DNA of 64,000 bases from an uncultured Burkholderiales bacterium (GTDB taxonomy: Bacteria > Pseudomonadota > Gammaproteobacteria > Burkholderiales > Casimicrobiaceae). The first letter of the stretch is position 1. Every line of letters begins with the position of its first letter. This document shows positions 33,812-41,809 of the stretch, one piece after another. The stretch spans positions 61,000-124,999 of the forward strand of contig CALDYQ010000047.1 of assembly GCA_937944385.1 (NCBI GenBank). The letters are read 5' to 3'. The notes beneath the pieces are model-generated. The model worked only from the letters and a program-made list of their open reading frames with translations, was not told the origin of the DNA and searched no databases. Made by a program: the position numbers and the translations under genes.

Positions 33812-35041
33812 TCACCAGAGGAGTGCACCGCAGCCGAACACCGGGTCGCGCCCTGGAGGCCCGAGATCCCGAGCGCGAGCGCAGAGCGCACCCAGCGCGA
33901 CGGGTTCGCCGCGGGCGGCGGCCCAGGCGAGGCGTGCGGCCACGATGGGGGCGGCGAAGGAGGTGCCGCTCACATACCGCCCCCCGTCGAGCGGAAGCCA
34001 GAGTTCCACCCCCGGGGCGGCGAGCGCGATGTAGTCGCCCCGGTTGCCCCGGTCGTACGGCCGGTCGGCCGCATCATGGGCGGCCACCGCTATGACGCCG
34101 GGCCATGCCGCCGGGTAGACCGGTGGCGCTTCTGGCCCTGCGTTGCCTGCAGCAGCGACGAGCACGAGCCCGCGGGCGAGCGCGCGCTCGACGATCGCCC
34201 TTTGCACGGTATCCCCCGCCCCGCCAAGCGAGAGATTCACCACCGGAACACGCAAAGCCAGCAGCCGGTCGAGCGCCTGGGCCAGCCCAAGCGTGGAGCC
34301 GCGCAGACGATCGCCGGGGGCGCGCCCGAGAATCGCGATCAGCGTGATGTCTGCCTCGGGCAGCAGACCGCGGAAGCCGCTTCCCGCATCCGCGCGGCAG
34401 GCGAGCAGGCAGAGCACGGCGTCGGCATGCTCGTGACCTGGTGCATCGCCATCGAAGCGCTCGATGCGCAGCGTCCCGGCCAGCGGCAGGTCCTGGCTCG
34501 GCGCGGCATCGATCACGCCAAGCCGTGGCCGTCCGCTCTGGGGCGAGGGCATCGGCGTCGGCAACCGGATCGCGGCTGCGGCGTAGAGCCGCGCGGGCAA
34601 GCCCTGCTGCGGGTCGAGCCAGGCCATACGATCCACGACCGCATCCGGCAGCGCCCGTGCGAGCGCGTCGACCACCGCCGATTCGGCTCCGGGTTCGACC
34701 GCGAATTCGACGAGCGTGAGATCCAGCGCCTCGAGCCGGAATCGGGCCGCCTCGCGGGCCTCGGGCACCCGAGTCGTCTCGACCGTGGCGTTGGCACCCT
34801 CCCTCAGCATGATCACGCGGCCGGGGACGTGGGGCCCGCCGGGGTCGGTCTGTGCGCCGCCCAGTCCTGGCGCGAGCAGACGAAAGAGAATCCCGAGGTC
34901 GAGCGTGACACCGACGCCGGCGCGCGGGGGCGCTGACGGGCGAGGTGCATCCGGTTTGCCTTGCGCCAGTCCGCCCGGGCTTGCGATGGCGAGGCTCAGG
35001 CCGAGCAGGGCAGCGAGTGCCGCAGTCCGACGAGCGCGCAT
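33812..35041 (-). CDS. Exported S8 (subtilisin-like) serine protease
   Basis: A 409-residue protein with a signal peptide (to about 27) and a prodomain-like segment (about 72-150), then a subtilase domain with Asp178 (LGVIDAAP), His in PGHEHADAV (203 or 205), the oxyanion Asn300 (AAAGNAGP) and Ser361 (GTSFAAPIVAA). The His motif departs from the usual HGTxVA and Asp is not followed by Ser/Thr-Gly, so activity is likely but not assured. It starts one base after the anti-sigma stop, within a coupled sigma/anti-sigma/protease operon. Confidence 0.85.
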   Translation of the reverse strand: MRARRTAALAALLGLSLAIASPGGLAQGKPDAPRPSAPPRAGVGVTLDLGILFRLLAPGLGGAQTDPGGPHVPGRVIMLREGANATVETTRVPEAREAARFRLEALDLTLVEFAVEPGAESAVVDALARALPDAVVDRMAWLDPQQGLPARLYAAAAIRLPTPMPSPQSGRPRLGVIDAAPSQDLPLAGTLRIERFDGDAPGHEHADAVLCLLACRADAGSGFRGLLPEADITLIAILGRAPGDRLRGSTLGLAQALDRLLALRVPVVNLSLGGAGDTVQRAIVERALARGLVLVAAAGNAGPEAPPVYPAAWPGVIAVAAHDAADRPYDRGNRGDYIALAAPGVELWLPLDGGRYVSGTSFAAPIVAARLAWAAARGEPVALGALCARARDLGPPGRDPVFGCGALLW

Positions 35042-35042
35042 C

Positions 35043-35591
35043 TCACGGCTCGACCGAGACCGCCTCGACGAGGGGCGACGCGCGCAGGCGGGCGAGCGCC
35101 GCCTCGCGGTCCGTCCGGGGCACGCTCACACGCCAGAGCCCGAGTGCGCTCGGCCCGCCGACGAACTCGCCGCCTGCCTCCATGACGAGCCGACCCGCCT
35201 CGGCGAGCGGCACGCCGGGCCGAAAGGCGAGCGTGAGGATGCTGCGCTCGGCCGGTACCGAGACGCCGGGTCGGCCCGACAGCGCCTCGAGCGAGGGCTC
35301 GCCCGCGTCGGACCAGAAGCCGCGCGGCGTGAGGCCGATCACCGCGAGCGCGGCCGCGGCCCCGAGCGCGAAGCCCCAGCCGCCGACGAACCAGCTTGTG
35401 CGGCGCCCGCGGGCTGCCGGTGCGTCGGTGCGTCGCGTTGCGGCTGCCCACTCGCGTTCAGCACGGATGCGCGCCTCGAGTCGCGCCTGCGAGCGCGCGG
35501 GATCGAAAGGCGGACTCGCGGCCCGCAGCATCTCGGCGGCGCGGGCATGCCAGGCGTCGTCACGGTCTGGGAGAGTGGAGCGCTCGTTCAT
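35043..35591 (-). CDS. Membrane anti-sigma factor with prodomain-like periplasmic domain
   Basis: A 182-residue protein directly after the ECF sigma gene. It has a cytoplasmic N-terminal helical region (about 1-62, including PARSQARLEARIRAE), one membrane span (about 66-88) and a periplasmic part ending ILTLAFRPGV...LGLWRVSV...LRASPLVEAVSVEP. This last pattern resembles the fold of subtilisin propeptides / I9 inhibitors, which end in the same L-x-x-SP-x-V-x-x-V-E-P style. Role as sigma inhibitor is inferred from topology and position. The zinc-finger HxxxCxxC motif of many anti-sigmas is absent. Confidence 0.65.
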   Translation of the reverse strand: MNERSTLPDRDDAWHARAAEMLRAASPPFDPARSQARLEARIRAEREWAAATRRTDAPAARGRRTSWFVGGWGFALGAAAALAVIGLTPRGFWSDAGEPSLEALSGRPGVSVPAERSILTLAFRPGVPLAEAGRLVMEAGGEFVGGPSALGLWRVSVPRTDREAALARLRASPLVEAVSVEP

Positions 35592-35623
35592 GTTTGCTCT
35601 GTCGGATGATGGCCGCCGTTTCT

Positions 35624-36178
35624 TCACGCGCTGCGCTCGAGGCAATCCCGAAGCCGCCGCTTGGCGTGATGAACGCGCGTGGCGGCGGTGTTCTCGGGGA
35701 TTGCAAGCACTTCGGCCACCTCGCGCAGCTTGAGCCCATCGACCACGTGCAGCCAGAAGGCATCACGCTGCGGGTCGGGCAGTGCGTCCACACAGTCGGA
35801 CAGGCGCTCGGAGGTCTCGCGGGCGAGCAGCCGCTCGAATGGATTCGGTGTCGTTTCGTCGGCCAACTCGGCGCTGTCCTCTGCGTCGAGCGGATCGGTG
35901 CCGAGCCGGCCGCGGGCCCGCAGCCTGTCGAGCGCCTTGTGGCGGGCGATACCGAAGAGCCAGGTGCGCACGCTCGCGCGGCCCTCGAAGCGCGCCGCCA
36001 GCCGCCAGACGTCGTAGAACGTCTCCACGACCACGTCCTCGGCCTCGCCGACCTCGTCGAGCATGCGATGGACGAAGCGAAACACCGCCGTGGCGTGACG
36101 GTCGTGCAGCGCCGTGAGCGCGCGCTCATCGCCGCGGCCGATGGCCGAAATCAATTCGGCATCGGAGCGCGCCTCCAT
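35624..36178 (-). CDS. ECF-type RNA polymerase sigma factor
   Basis: A 184-residue sigma70-family protein with region 2 (TALHDRHATAVFRFVHRML, EDVVVETFYDVWRLA, SVRTWLFGIARHKALDRLR) and region 4 (LPDPQRDAFWLHVVDGLKLREVAEVL, quoted in parts, then ENTAATRVHHAKRRLRD). It lacks region 3, as in ECF factors. The ATG shares its A with the xseB stop (TGATG), so translation is coupled to xseB. The membrane anti-sigma gene follows after 32 bases. Confidence 0.92.
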   Translation of the reverse strand: MEARSDAELISAIGRGDERALTALHDRHATAVFRFVHRMLDEVGEAEDVVVETFYDVWRLAARFEGRASVRTWLFGIARHKALDRLRARGRLGTDPLDAEDSAELADETTPNPFERLLARETSERLSDCVDALPDPQRDAFWLHVVDGLKLREVAEVLAIPENTAATRVHHAKRRLRDCLERSA

Positions 36179-36435
36179 CAGCCCGCTCCGCCGCTGTTCC
36201 CGGGCAAGGGCGCGAGCATCTCCCCCTCGAGCACGCGCACCTGTTGCTCGACCTGGGCGAGCTCGCCTTGCGCGTACTTGATCAGCTCGGCACCGCGCTT
36301 GTAGGCGGCGAGCGATTCGGCGAGCGGCAGCTCCCCGCGCTCGAGTTGCCCGACGAGGGCCTCGAGTTCCGCGAGTGCGGCCTCGAACGTCGCGGGGCTG
36401 GCGGGGGCGTCGGGTTTTGCAGCGGCCTTGGCCAT
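36178..36435 (-). CDS. xseB: Exodeoxyribonuclease VII small subunit
   Basis: An 85-residue helical protein with the family pattern FEAALAELEALVGQLERGELPLAESLAAYKRGAEL (abbreviated) and a second helix QGELAQVEQQVRVLEGE. It associates with XseA to degrade single-stranded DNA. In most relatives xseB is followed directly by ispA and dxs; here four genes intervene. A TAGAAT element lies at 36470-36475, about 35 bases before the ATG. Confidence 0.93.
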   Translation of the reverse strand: MAKAAAKPDAPASPATFEAALAELEALVGQLERGELPLAESLAAYKRGAELIKYAQGELAQVEQQVRVLEGEMLAPLPGNSGGAG

Positions 36436-36469
36436 GGATCGCGGGGGGACGGACGTCGCGGTGCCGCTG

Positions 36470-36475
36470 ATTCTA
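36470..36475 (-). promoter_or_regulatory. TAGAAT -10-like element before xseB
   Basis: CCTAGAATC on the minus strand, 35 bases before the xseB ATG and after the lrgB stop at 36489. It is the likely origin of the xseB / sigma / anti-sigma / subtilase transcript. No strong -35 is visible. Confidence 0.4.
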
Positions 36476-36488
36476 GGGTTGACCTTGC

Positions 36489-37208
36489 TCAGCGCAGCAC
36501 ACTCACGAGGGGCGGCAGCACGAGCGCCGAGACGATGCCGTTGAGCCCGAGAGCGAGTCCGGCGTAAGCGCCCGCTTCCGGCGAGACGTAGAACGCCCGC
36601 GCGGTGCCGATGCCGTGGGCCTGCGCCCCGAGCGCAAATCCACGGATCGAGAGGTCGCGTACGCCGATGGCATCGAAGACGAGCTTGCCGGTTGCAGCAC
36701 CCAGCACCCCGGTCAGCACGCAGAACACCGCCGACAGCGTGGGAATGCCGCCGATCGATTCACTGATACCCATCGCGATGGGCGCGGTCACGTTCTTGGG
36801 CACCATCGAGCGCAGGGTCGCTTCGCGCGCCCCGAGCGTCGTCATCAGGAGGACGACCGAGCCCAGGGCGACCACGTTTCCAGCGACGAGCCCCGCAGTG
36901 AGCGCAAGTGCTCGCTTACGGAGCGCCGCCAGGCGGTCGAAGAAAGGCACCGCCAGCGCAACCGTTGCCGTGCCGAGCAGAAAGTGCACGAACTGAGCGC
37001 CTTCGAAATATTGTCGGTAGGGCGTACCGGTCGCGGCGAGCAGGCCTGCGATCGCCAGCATCGCAATGAGGACGGGGTTGACCAGAGGATGTCCGCCCGC
37101 GCGCGCTGCAAGCCAGAGCCCGAGCTGGTAGGCGACGAAGGTCAGCGTGAGCCCGAGCAGCGGTGTCGCCGCAAGGTAGACCCAGAGTCGGAACAGGTCC
37201 ACGCTCAC
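36489..37208 (-). CDS. lrgB: LrgB/CidB-family membrane protein
   Basis: A 239-residue polytopic protein. Family blocks: NPVLIAMLAIAG, the motif FLLGTATVALAVP, PKNVTAPIAMGISESIGGIP and the C-terminal GTARAFYVSPEAGAYAGLALGLNGI (abbreviated). LrgB is studied in staphylococci with LrgA in control of murein hydrolases and, in other bacteria and plants, in glycolate or pyruvate transport. Its ATG overlaps the end of lrgA by 4 bases. Confidence 0.93.
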   Translation of the reverse strand: MSVDLFRLWVYLAATPLLGLTLTFVAYQLGLWLAARAGGHPLVNPVLIAMLAIAGLLAATGTPYRQYFEGAQFVHFLLGTATVALAVPFFDRLAALRKRALALTAGLVAGNVVALGSVVLLMTTLGAREATLRSMVPKNVTAPIAMGISESIGGIPTLSAVFCVLTGVLGAATGKLVFDAIGVRDLSIRGFALGAQAHGIGTARAFYVSPEAGAYAGLALGLNGIVSALVLPPLVSVLR

Positions 37209-37588
37209 TGCGGATCCTCAGCCCGAGCGCGGCTTCGCCCGTCCTGCCAGCGCGCCACGCGCTCGGCGACCCAGGCCGTGGCGGCGAGCCCGCCGAGCGT
37301 GGAGACGACGAGCGCAGCGGCGATCGCGAGCGCATCCTCGCGGATGGCGGACAGATACATCACCACGCCGACGCCCGCCGGGATGAACAGCAGCGACAGA
37401 TGCGGCAAGAGCGCATCCGCCGCGGCGCGAAGCGGTGCCCGGAGCGGCGGGGCGAGCCCGAGCGCGCCGAGCGCGAGTACGAAGCCCACGATCGGCCCCG
37501 GCAGCGGTACCCCGGTGAGGCGCACTACGGCCTCACCGGCCAACTGCAGGACGAGGAGCCAGGTGAAACCGGTCAGGGCTGCGTTCAT
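37205..37588 (-). CDS. lrgA: LrgA/CidA-family holin-like membrane protein
   Basis: A 127-residue protein with four hydrophobic segments. Family marks: LTGFTWLLVLQLAGEAVV, LPGPIVGFVLAL and LLPHLSLLFIPAGVGVV. The ATG at 37588 gives the usual family N-terminus; longer starts at 37627 or 37660 are not needed. It is the first gene of an lrgAB operon; a perfect 18-base palindrome is found 120 bases upstream. Confidence 0.92.
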   Translation of the reverse strand: MNAALTGFTWLLVLQLAGEAVVRLTGVPLPGPIVGFVLALGALGLAPPLRAPLRAAADALLPHLSLLFIPAGVGVVMYLSAIREDALAIAAALVVSTLGGLAATAWVAERVARWQDGRSRARAEDPQ

Positions 37589-37894
37589 GACTTGGATTTT
37601 GGCCGAGGCCGTGCCTTTGATGTGCATCAGGTGGAACCTTTGCCCGGGTGAGATAATCATGGCCTCGATGACGCGGCCTCCCGCCAGCGGCGCCCGGTTC
37701 CGGAACCAAGTCTCTCGAGAGACTTTCAGTACTTAACCCGGCGCGGCCAGTCCGGGCAGAGGGCGACTTGGCAACGGTTGGGTGCAGCCCGTGCGCATTG
37801 GCGCATCATTGCACCGCGATTGTGTTGGGTTCACGGGGCTCGTGCCCGCGGCGCAGTGACTGCGCCACCTCTGTTTCCGGGAAAGGGTTTGACC
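37589..37894. other. Intergenic region between lrgA and the Rieske oxygenase gene
   Basis: About 305 bases between divergent starts. It holds a perfect 18-base palindrome (37708-37725) and GATTATC near 37659 on the minus strand that could be an lrgA -10. AAAGGG 10 bases before 37895 is a plausible ribosome site for the oxygenase. No protein is seen. Confidence 0.45.
37708..37725. promoter_or_regulatory. Perfect 18-base palindrome, candidate operator
   Basis: AAGTCTCTC joined to its exact reverse complement GAGAGACTT, with no spacer. It lies between the divergent lrgA (start 37588) and Rieske oxygenase (start 37895) genes. Its lower GC than the surroundings and perfect symmetry suggest a dimeric regulator's site. 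Confidence 0.5.
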
Positions 37895-39022
37895 ATGTCA
37901 CGCCTCCTTTCGGCTGCAGAACTTGCTGCGCCGACTTCGCAATTGCCGCCTTCGGTCTACTTCGATACCGAGCTTCTCGCGCGAGAGCGCGAACGCCTGT
38001 TCGCGCAGGGGCCGGGCTATGTCGGACACGAGCTCATGGTGCCCGAGCTGGCCGACTACATGGTGCTCGAAAGCCGCGGCAACGCGTGTGCGCTCACCCG
38101 CACCGAGCGCGGGGTCCATCTCGTCTCCAACGTCTGCCGCCACCGGCAGGCGATCATGCTCGACGGCCGCGGCTCGCTCGCGCAAAACGGCGGCAACATC
38201 GTCTGCCCGCTGCATCGCTGGACGTATTCCGGCGAGGGTGAACTGATCGGCGCACCGCATTTTCCGTGCAACCCGGCGCTCTCGCTCGAAAACCGTGGCT
38301 TGAAGGCTTGGAACGGCATGCTCTTCGACGGCCCGCGCGACCCGGTCGTCGATCTCGCGGCGATGTCGGCCGAGACCCGCGGCGCGCTCGACTTCACAGG
38401 CTACGTCTTCCACAAGGCGGTGGCGCATCACTGTGCCTACAACTGGAAGACCTTCATCGAGGTCTACCTCGAGGATTACCACGTCGGGCCGTTCCACCCG
38501 GGACTCGGCCAGTTCGTCACCTGCGACGACCTGCGCTGGGAGTTCGGCGGCGAATTCTCGGTGCAGACCGTGGGCGTCCACCGGGCGCTCGCGCAGCCGG
38601 GCTCCAAGGTCTACGAGCGCTGGCATGAGCAGGTCATGCGCTTCCGCCAGGGCGTCCCGCCCGAGCACGGCGCGATCTGGCTCACCTATTACCCGAACAT
38701 CATGCTCGAGTGGTATCCGCACACCCTCGTCGTGTCCTCGCTCTGGCCCAAGAGCCCCACCGAGACGTTGAACGTGGTCGAGTTCTACTACACGGAGGAA
38801 GTCGCGCTCTTCGAGCCCGAGTTCATCGAGGCCGAGCAGGCGGCCTACATGGAAACTTGCGCTGAAGACGATGAGATCGCGATCCGCATGGACGCTGGAC
38901 GACGCGCACTCTTCGAACAGGGCAAGGTCGAGGTCGGCCCCTACCAGAGCCCGATGGAGGACGGCATGCAGCATTTCCACGAGTGGTATCGCGAACGCAT
39001 GGGCGAAGCGCTGCGCGTCTGA
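37895..39022 (+). CDS. Rieske-type aromatic-ring-hydroxylating oxygenase alpha subunit
   Basis: A 375-residue oxygenase component. Rieske [2Fe-2S] ligands are Cys81, His83, Cys104 and His107 (CRHRQ...CPLHRW). The mononuclear iron site has His196 and His201 in EDYHVGPFHPGL. The domain order is that of choline monooxygenase / phenylpropionate-type dioxygenases. No ferredoxin, reductase or beta subunit is encoded nearby, so electrons must come from elsewhere; substrate is unknown. The ATG at 37895 follows an AAAGGG ribosome site. Confidence 0.9.
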   Translation: MSRLLSAAELAAPTSQLPPSVYFDTELLARERERLFAQGPGYVGHELMVPELADYMVLESRGNACALTRTERGVHLVSNVCRHRQAIMLDGRGSLAQNGGNIVCPLHRWTYSGEGELIGAPHFPCNPALSLENRGLKAWNGMLFDGPRDPVVDLAAMSAETRGALDFTGYVFHKAVAHHCAYNWKTFIEVYLEDYHVGPFHPGLGQFVTCDDLRWEFGGEFSVQTVGVHRALAQPGSKVYERWHEQVMRFRQGVPPEHGAIWLTYYPNIMLEWYPHTLVVSSLWPKSPTETLNVVEFYYTEEVALFEPEFIEAEQAAYMETCAEDDEIAIRMDAGRRALFEQGKVEVGPYQSPMEDGMQHFHEWYRERMGEALRV

Positions 39023-39032
39023 TCCGATCGAG

Positions 39033-39072
39033 CCGTCCGAATCGCCGCGTCCGAATCGCCGCGTCCGAATCG
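39033..39072. repeat. 14-base tandem repeat after the Rieske gene
   Basis: The unit CGTCCGAATCGCCG is repeated about 2.8 times, imperfect at the ends, 10 bases after the oxygenase stop. Function unknown; possibly slippage-derived. Confidence 0.85.
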
Positions 39073-39183
39073 GCCCGTCTCCACGGGGAAGCGCGCGACG
39101 AACAGGGCCGCGGCGTTGTCCACCGGCATCATGCTCGTGCGTTATGAGCGCGCTCGGGTCATTCTTTCTCGGAGCTCACCGCC

Positions 39184-39408
39184 ATGATCGACAGCAAACC
39201 CGTGACCATCGATGCCGCCACCGGCCGCGCCGAGCCGCTCAAGCGGCAGGCAACGTGGAAGCGCGTGGTGATCGCGCTGCTCGCGGTGTTCTACATCCTC
39301 TCGCCGCTCGACCTGCTGCCCGAGGCGCTGCTCGGCCCGCTCGGCTGGCTCGATGACCTGGGTGTGCTTGCCTGGGCAGCGCGGCAGGTGTTCTTCAAAC
39401 GGGATTGA
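39184..39408 (+). CDS. DUF1232 (YkvA-like) small membrane protein
   Basis: A 74-residue protein with a C-terminal hydrophobic helical hairpin. The motif YILSPLDLLPEALLGPLGWLDDLG is the DUF1232 signature (abbreviated reading: SPLDLLPE then LDDLG). GGAG lies about 12 bases upstream of the ATG at 39184. Function is unknown; it is convergent with the decarboxylase gene 14 bases away. Confidence 0.88.
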   Translation: MIDSKPVTIDAATGRAEPLKRQATWKRVVIALLAVFYILSPLDLLPEALLGPLGWLDDLGVLAWAARQVFFKRD

Positions 39409-39421
39409 TTCCGGCAGCTCC

Positions 39422-41668
39422 TCACCCTACCCGCACGCAATCCACGAAGTAGCGCGTTTCGCCGCGGCTCGTCTCGGTGACCAGGCCATGCACGTCGGTG
39501 TCGAAGCCGGGCAGCTGGCCATTGAATTCGCGCGCGAAGCGCAGGTAGCGCACGATCGCCTCGTTGAAACGCTCGCCCGGGATCAGGAGCGGAATGCCCG
39601 GCGGGTAGGGCGTGACGAGCATCGCGGTGATGCGGCCGACCAAGTCGTCGATCGGCACGCGATCGACCTTGCGGTGCGCGAGCTGCTCGAAGGCGTCGGA
39701 AGGCCGCATCGCCGGCTCCATCGGCGAGAGATACATCTCGGTGGTGACGCGGGCGATGTCGTGCTTGCGGTAGGCCTCGTGAATGCGCTGGGCGAGGTCC
39801 TTGAGGCCCACGCGTTCGTATTCGGGGTGCTGCTGCGCGAATTCGGGCATCACGCGCCAGAGCGGCTGGTTCTGGTCGTAGTCCATCTTGAACTGCTGGA
39901 GCTCGGTGACGAGCGAGTTCCAGCGGCCGCGTGTGATGCCGATCGTGAACATCACGAAGAAGCTGTACAGCCCGGTTTTTTCGACCACCACGCCGTGCTC
40001 GGCGAGGTACTTGGTGACGAGCGCAGCCGGGATCCCCTGCGCGGCGAACCTGCCTGAGATGTCGAGCCCCGGTGTGACGATCGTGGCCTTGATCGGGTCG
40101 AGCATGTTGAAGCCGGGCTCGATGCCCGTGAATCCATGCCACTTGTCGGCGGGCTTCAGGAACCAGTCCTCGCGCTTGCCTACGCCTTCGTGCTCGAACT
40201 TCGACGGCCCCCAGACCTTGAACCACCAATCGCGGCCGAATTCGCGATCGACCTTCGCCATCGCGCGCCGGAAGTCGAGCGCTTCCGAGATCGATTCCTC
40301 GACCAGCGCGCCGCCGCCGGGTTGCTCCATCATCGCCGCGGCGACGTCGCAGCTTGCGATGATCGCGTACTGCGGCGAGGTCGACACGTGCATGAGGTAG
40401 GCCTCGTTGAAGCGCATGGTGTCGAGCTTGAGCTTCTCCGCATCCTGGACCAGGATCTGCGAGGCCTGCGACAACCCCGCGAGCAGCTTGTGCGTGCTCT
40501 GGGTGGCGTAGACCATCGAGTCGCGGCAGGGCTTCCTGCCCGGACCGATCGCGTGCATGTCCTGATAGAACGGATGGAAGGCCGCGTGCGGCAGCCACGC
40601 CTCGTCGAAGTGCAGGTTTTCCACGTAGCCGGCGAGCGCGCTCTTGATCGTCTCCACGTTGTAGAGCACGCCGTCGTAGGTGCTCTGGGTGATGGTCATC
40701 ACGCGGGGCCGCGAGGATTTGTTCTTGACCAACGGGTGCGCATCGATCTGATTCTGGATCGAGGTCTTCGAGAACGCCTTCTTCGGGATCGGGCCGATGA
40801 TGCCGTAGTGGTTGCGCGTCGGCGTGAGGAAGATCGGCACGGTGCCGGTCATCACGATCGAGTGCAGCACGCTCTTGTGGCAGTTGCGGTCGACGAGCAC
40901 CACGTCGTCGCGCGCGACGTTCGCATGCCAGACGATCTTGTTCGAGGTCGAGGTGCCGTTGGTGACGAAGAACAGGTGATCCGCGCCGAAGATGCGCGCG
41001 GCGTTGCGCTCGCTCGCCGCGACCGGGCCCGTGTGGTCGAGCAGCTGCCCGAGCTCATCGACCGCGTTGCAGACGTCGGCCCGGAGCATGTTCTCGCCGA
41101 AGAACTGGTGGAACATCTGCCCGACCGGGCTCTTGAGGAACGCAACTCCGCCCGAGTGCCCTGGGCAGTGCCAACTGTAGGAGCCGTCGCGCGCGTAGTC
41201 GACGAGCGCCTTGAAGAACGGCGGCGGCAGTGCGCTCAGGTATTTCGTGGCTTCGCGGATGATGTTGCGCGCGACGAACTCCGGCGTGTCCTCGAACATG
41301 TGGATGAAGCCGTGCAGCTCCTTGAGGATGTCGTTCGGGATGTGCTGCGAGGTCCGCGTCTCGCCGAAGAGGAAGATCGGCACGTCGGCATTCCTCTTGC
41401 GGGTGGCCTCGATGAACTTGCGCAGATCCTCGATCGCCTGGCTCTGCGCGCCGTCTTCGCTCACTTCCTCGTCGTCGATCGAGACGATGAAGGCGCTCGC
41501 GCGGGCCGACTGGTTGGCCACCATGCCGACATCGGTGTAGGTGAAGCCGCCCACGACCTCCATGCCCTGTTCCTCGAGCGCGCGGGCGAGCGCGCGGATG
41601 CCCAGGCCCGAGGAGGACTCCGCGCGCCAGTCTTCGTCGATGATCACGATCGGAAAGCGGAACTTCAT
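39422..41668 (-). CDS. PLP-dependent arginine/lysine/ornithine decarboxylase (AdiA/Ldc type)
   Basis: A fold-III aminotransferase-like decarboxylase of 748 residues. It has an N-terminal wing (response-regulator-like, IVIIDEDWRAE), a PLP core with Lys394 in TQSTHKLLAG and the Asp-Ala-W block HFDEAWLPHAAFHPF, and a C-terminal domain. Overall length matches the acid-stress decarboxylases AdiA, LdcI and SpeF. The HFDEAW reading leans to arginine (AdiA-like) but does not settle substrate. Arginase is 6 kb away. No antiporter gene (adiC/cadB) is adjacent, so a role in acid resistance is unclear. Confidence 0.88.
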   Translation of the reverse strand: MKFRFPIVIIDEDWRAESSSGLGIRALARALEEQGMEVVGGFTYTDVGMVANQSARASAFIVSIDDEEVSEDGAQSQAIEDLRKFIEATRKRNADVPIFLFGETRTSQHIPNDILKELHGFIHMFEDTPEFVARNIIREATKYLSALPPPFFKALVDYARDGSYSWHCPGHSGGVAFLKSPVGQMFHQFFGENMLRADVCNAVDELGQLLDHTGPVAASERNAARIFGADHLFFVTNGTSTSNKIVWHANVARDDVVLVDRNCHKSVLHSIVMTGTVPIFLTPTRNHYGIIGPIPKKAFSKTSIQNQIDAHPLVKNKSSRPRVMTITQSTYDGVLYNVETIKSALAGYVENLHFDEAWLPHAAFHPFYQDMHAIGPGRKPCRDSMVYATQSTHKLLAGLSQASQILVQDAEKLKLDTMRFNEAYLMHVSTSPQYAIIASCDVAAAMMEQPGGGALVEESISEALDFRRAMAKVDREFGRDWWFKVWGPSKFEHEGVGKREDWFLKPADKWHGFTGIEPGFNMLDPIKATIVTPGLDISGRFAAQGIPAALVTKYLAEHGVVVEKTGLYSFFVMFTIGITRGRWNSLVTELQQFKMDYDQNQPLWRVMPEFAQQHPEYERVGLKDLAQRIHEAYRKHDIARVTTEMYLSPMEPAMRPSDAFEQLAHRKVDRVPIDDLVGRITAMLVTPYPPGIPLLIPGERFNEAIVRYLRFAREFNGQLPGFDTDVHGLVTETSRGETRYFVDCVRVG

Positions 41669-41809
41669 GGCGGGCAGGCGCGGAGCCGGTCGGCAAGGAT
41701 GAAGGCGCGATTGTAGGAACGCTCTGCGACAGCGCTCGTGCAGCGAGCGCACGAGCGCGGGGAAGCCGGCGCGGAAGTCGTGTTTCCGGTGCCGCGGATA
41801 ATGTGGGCA

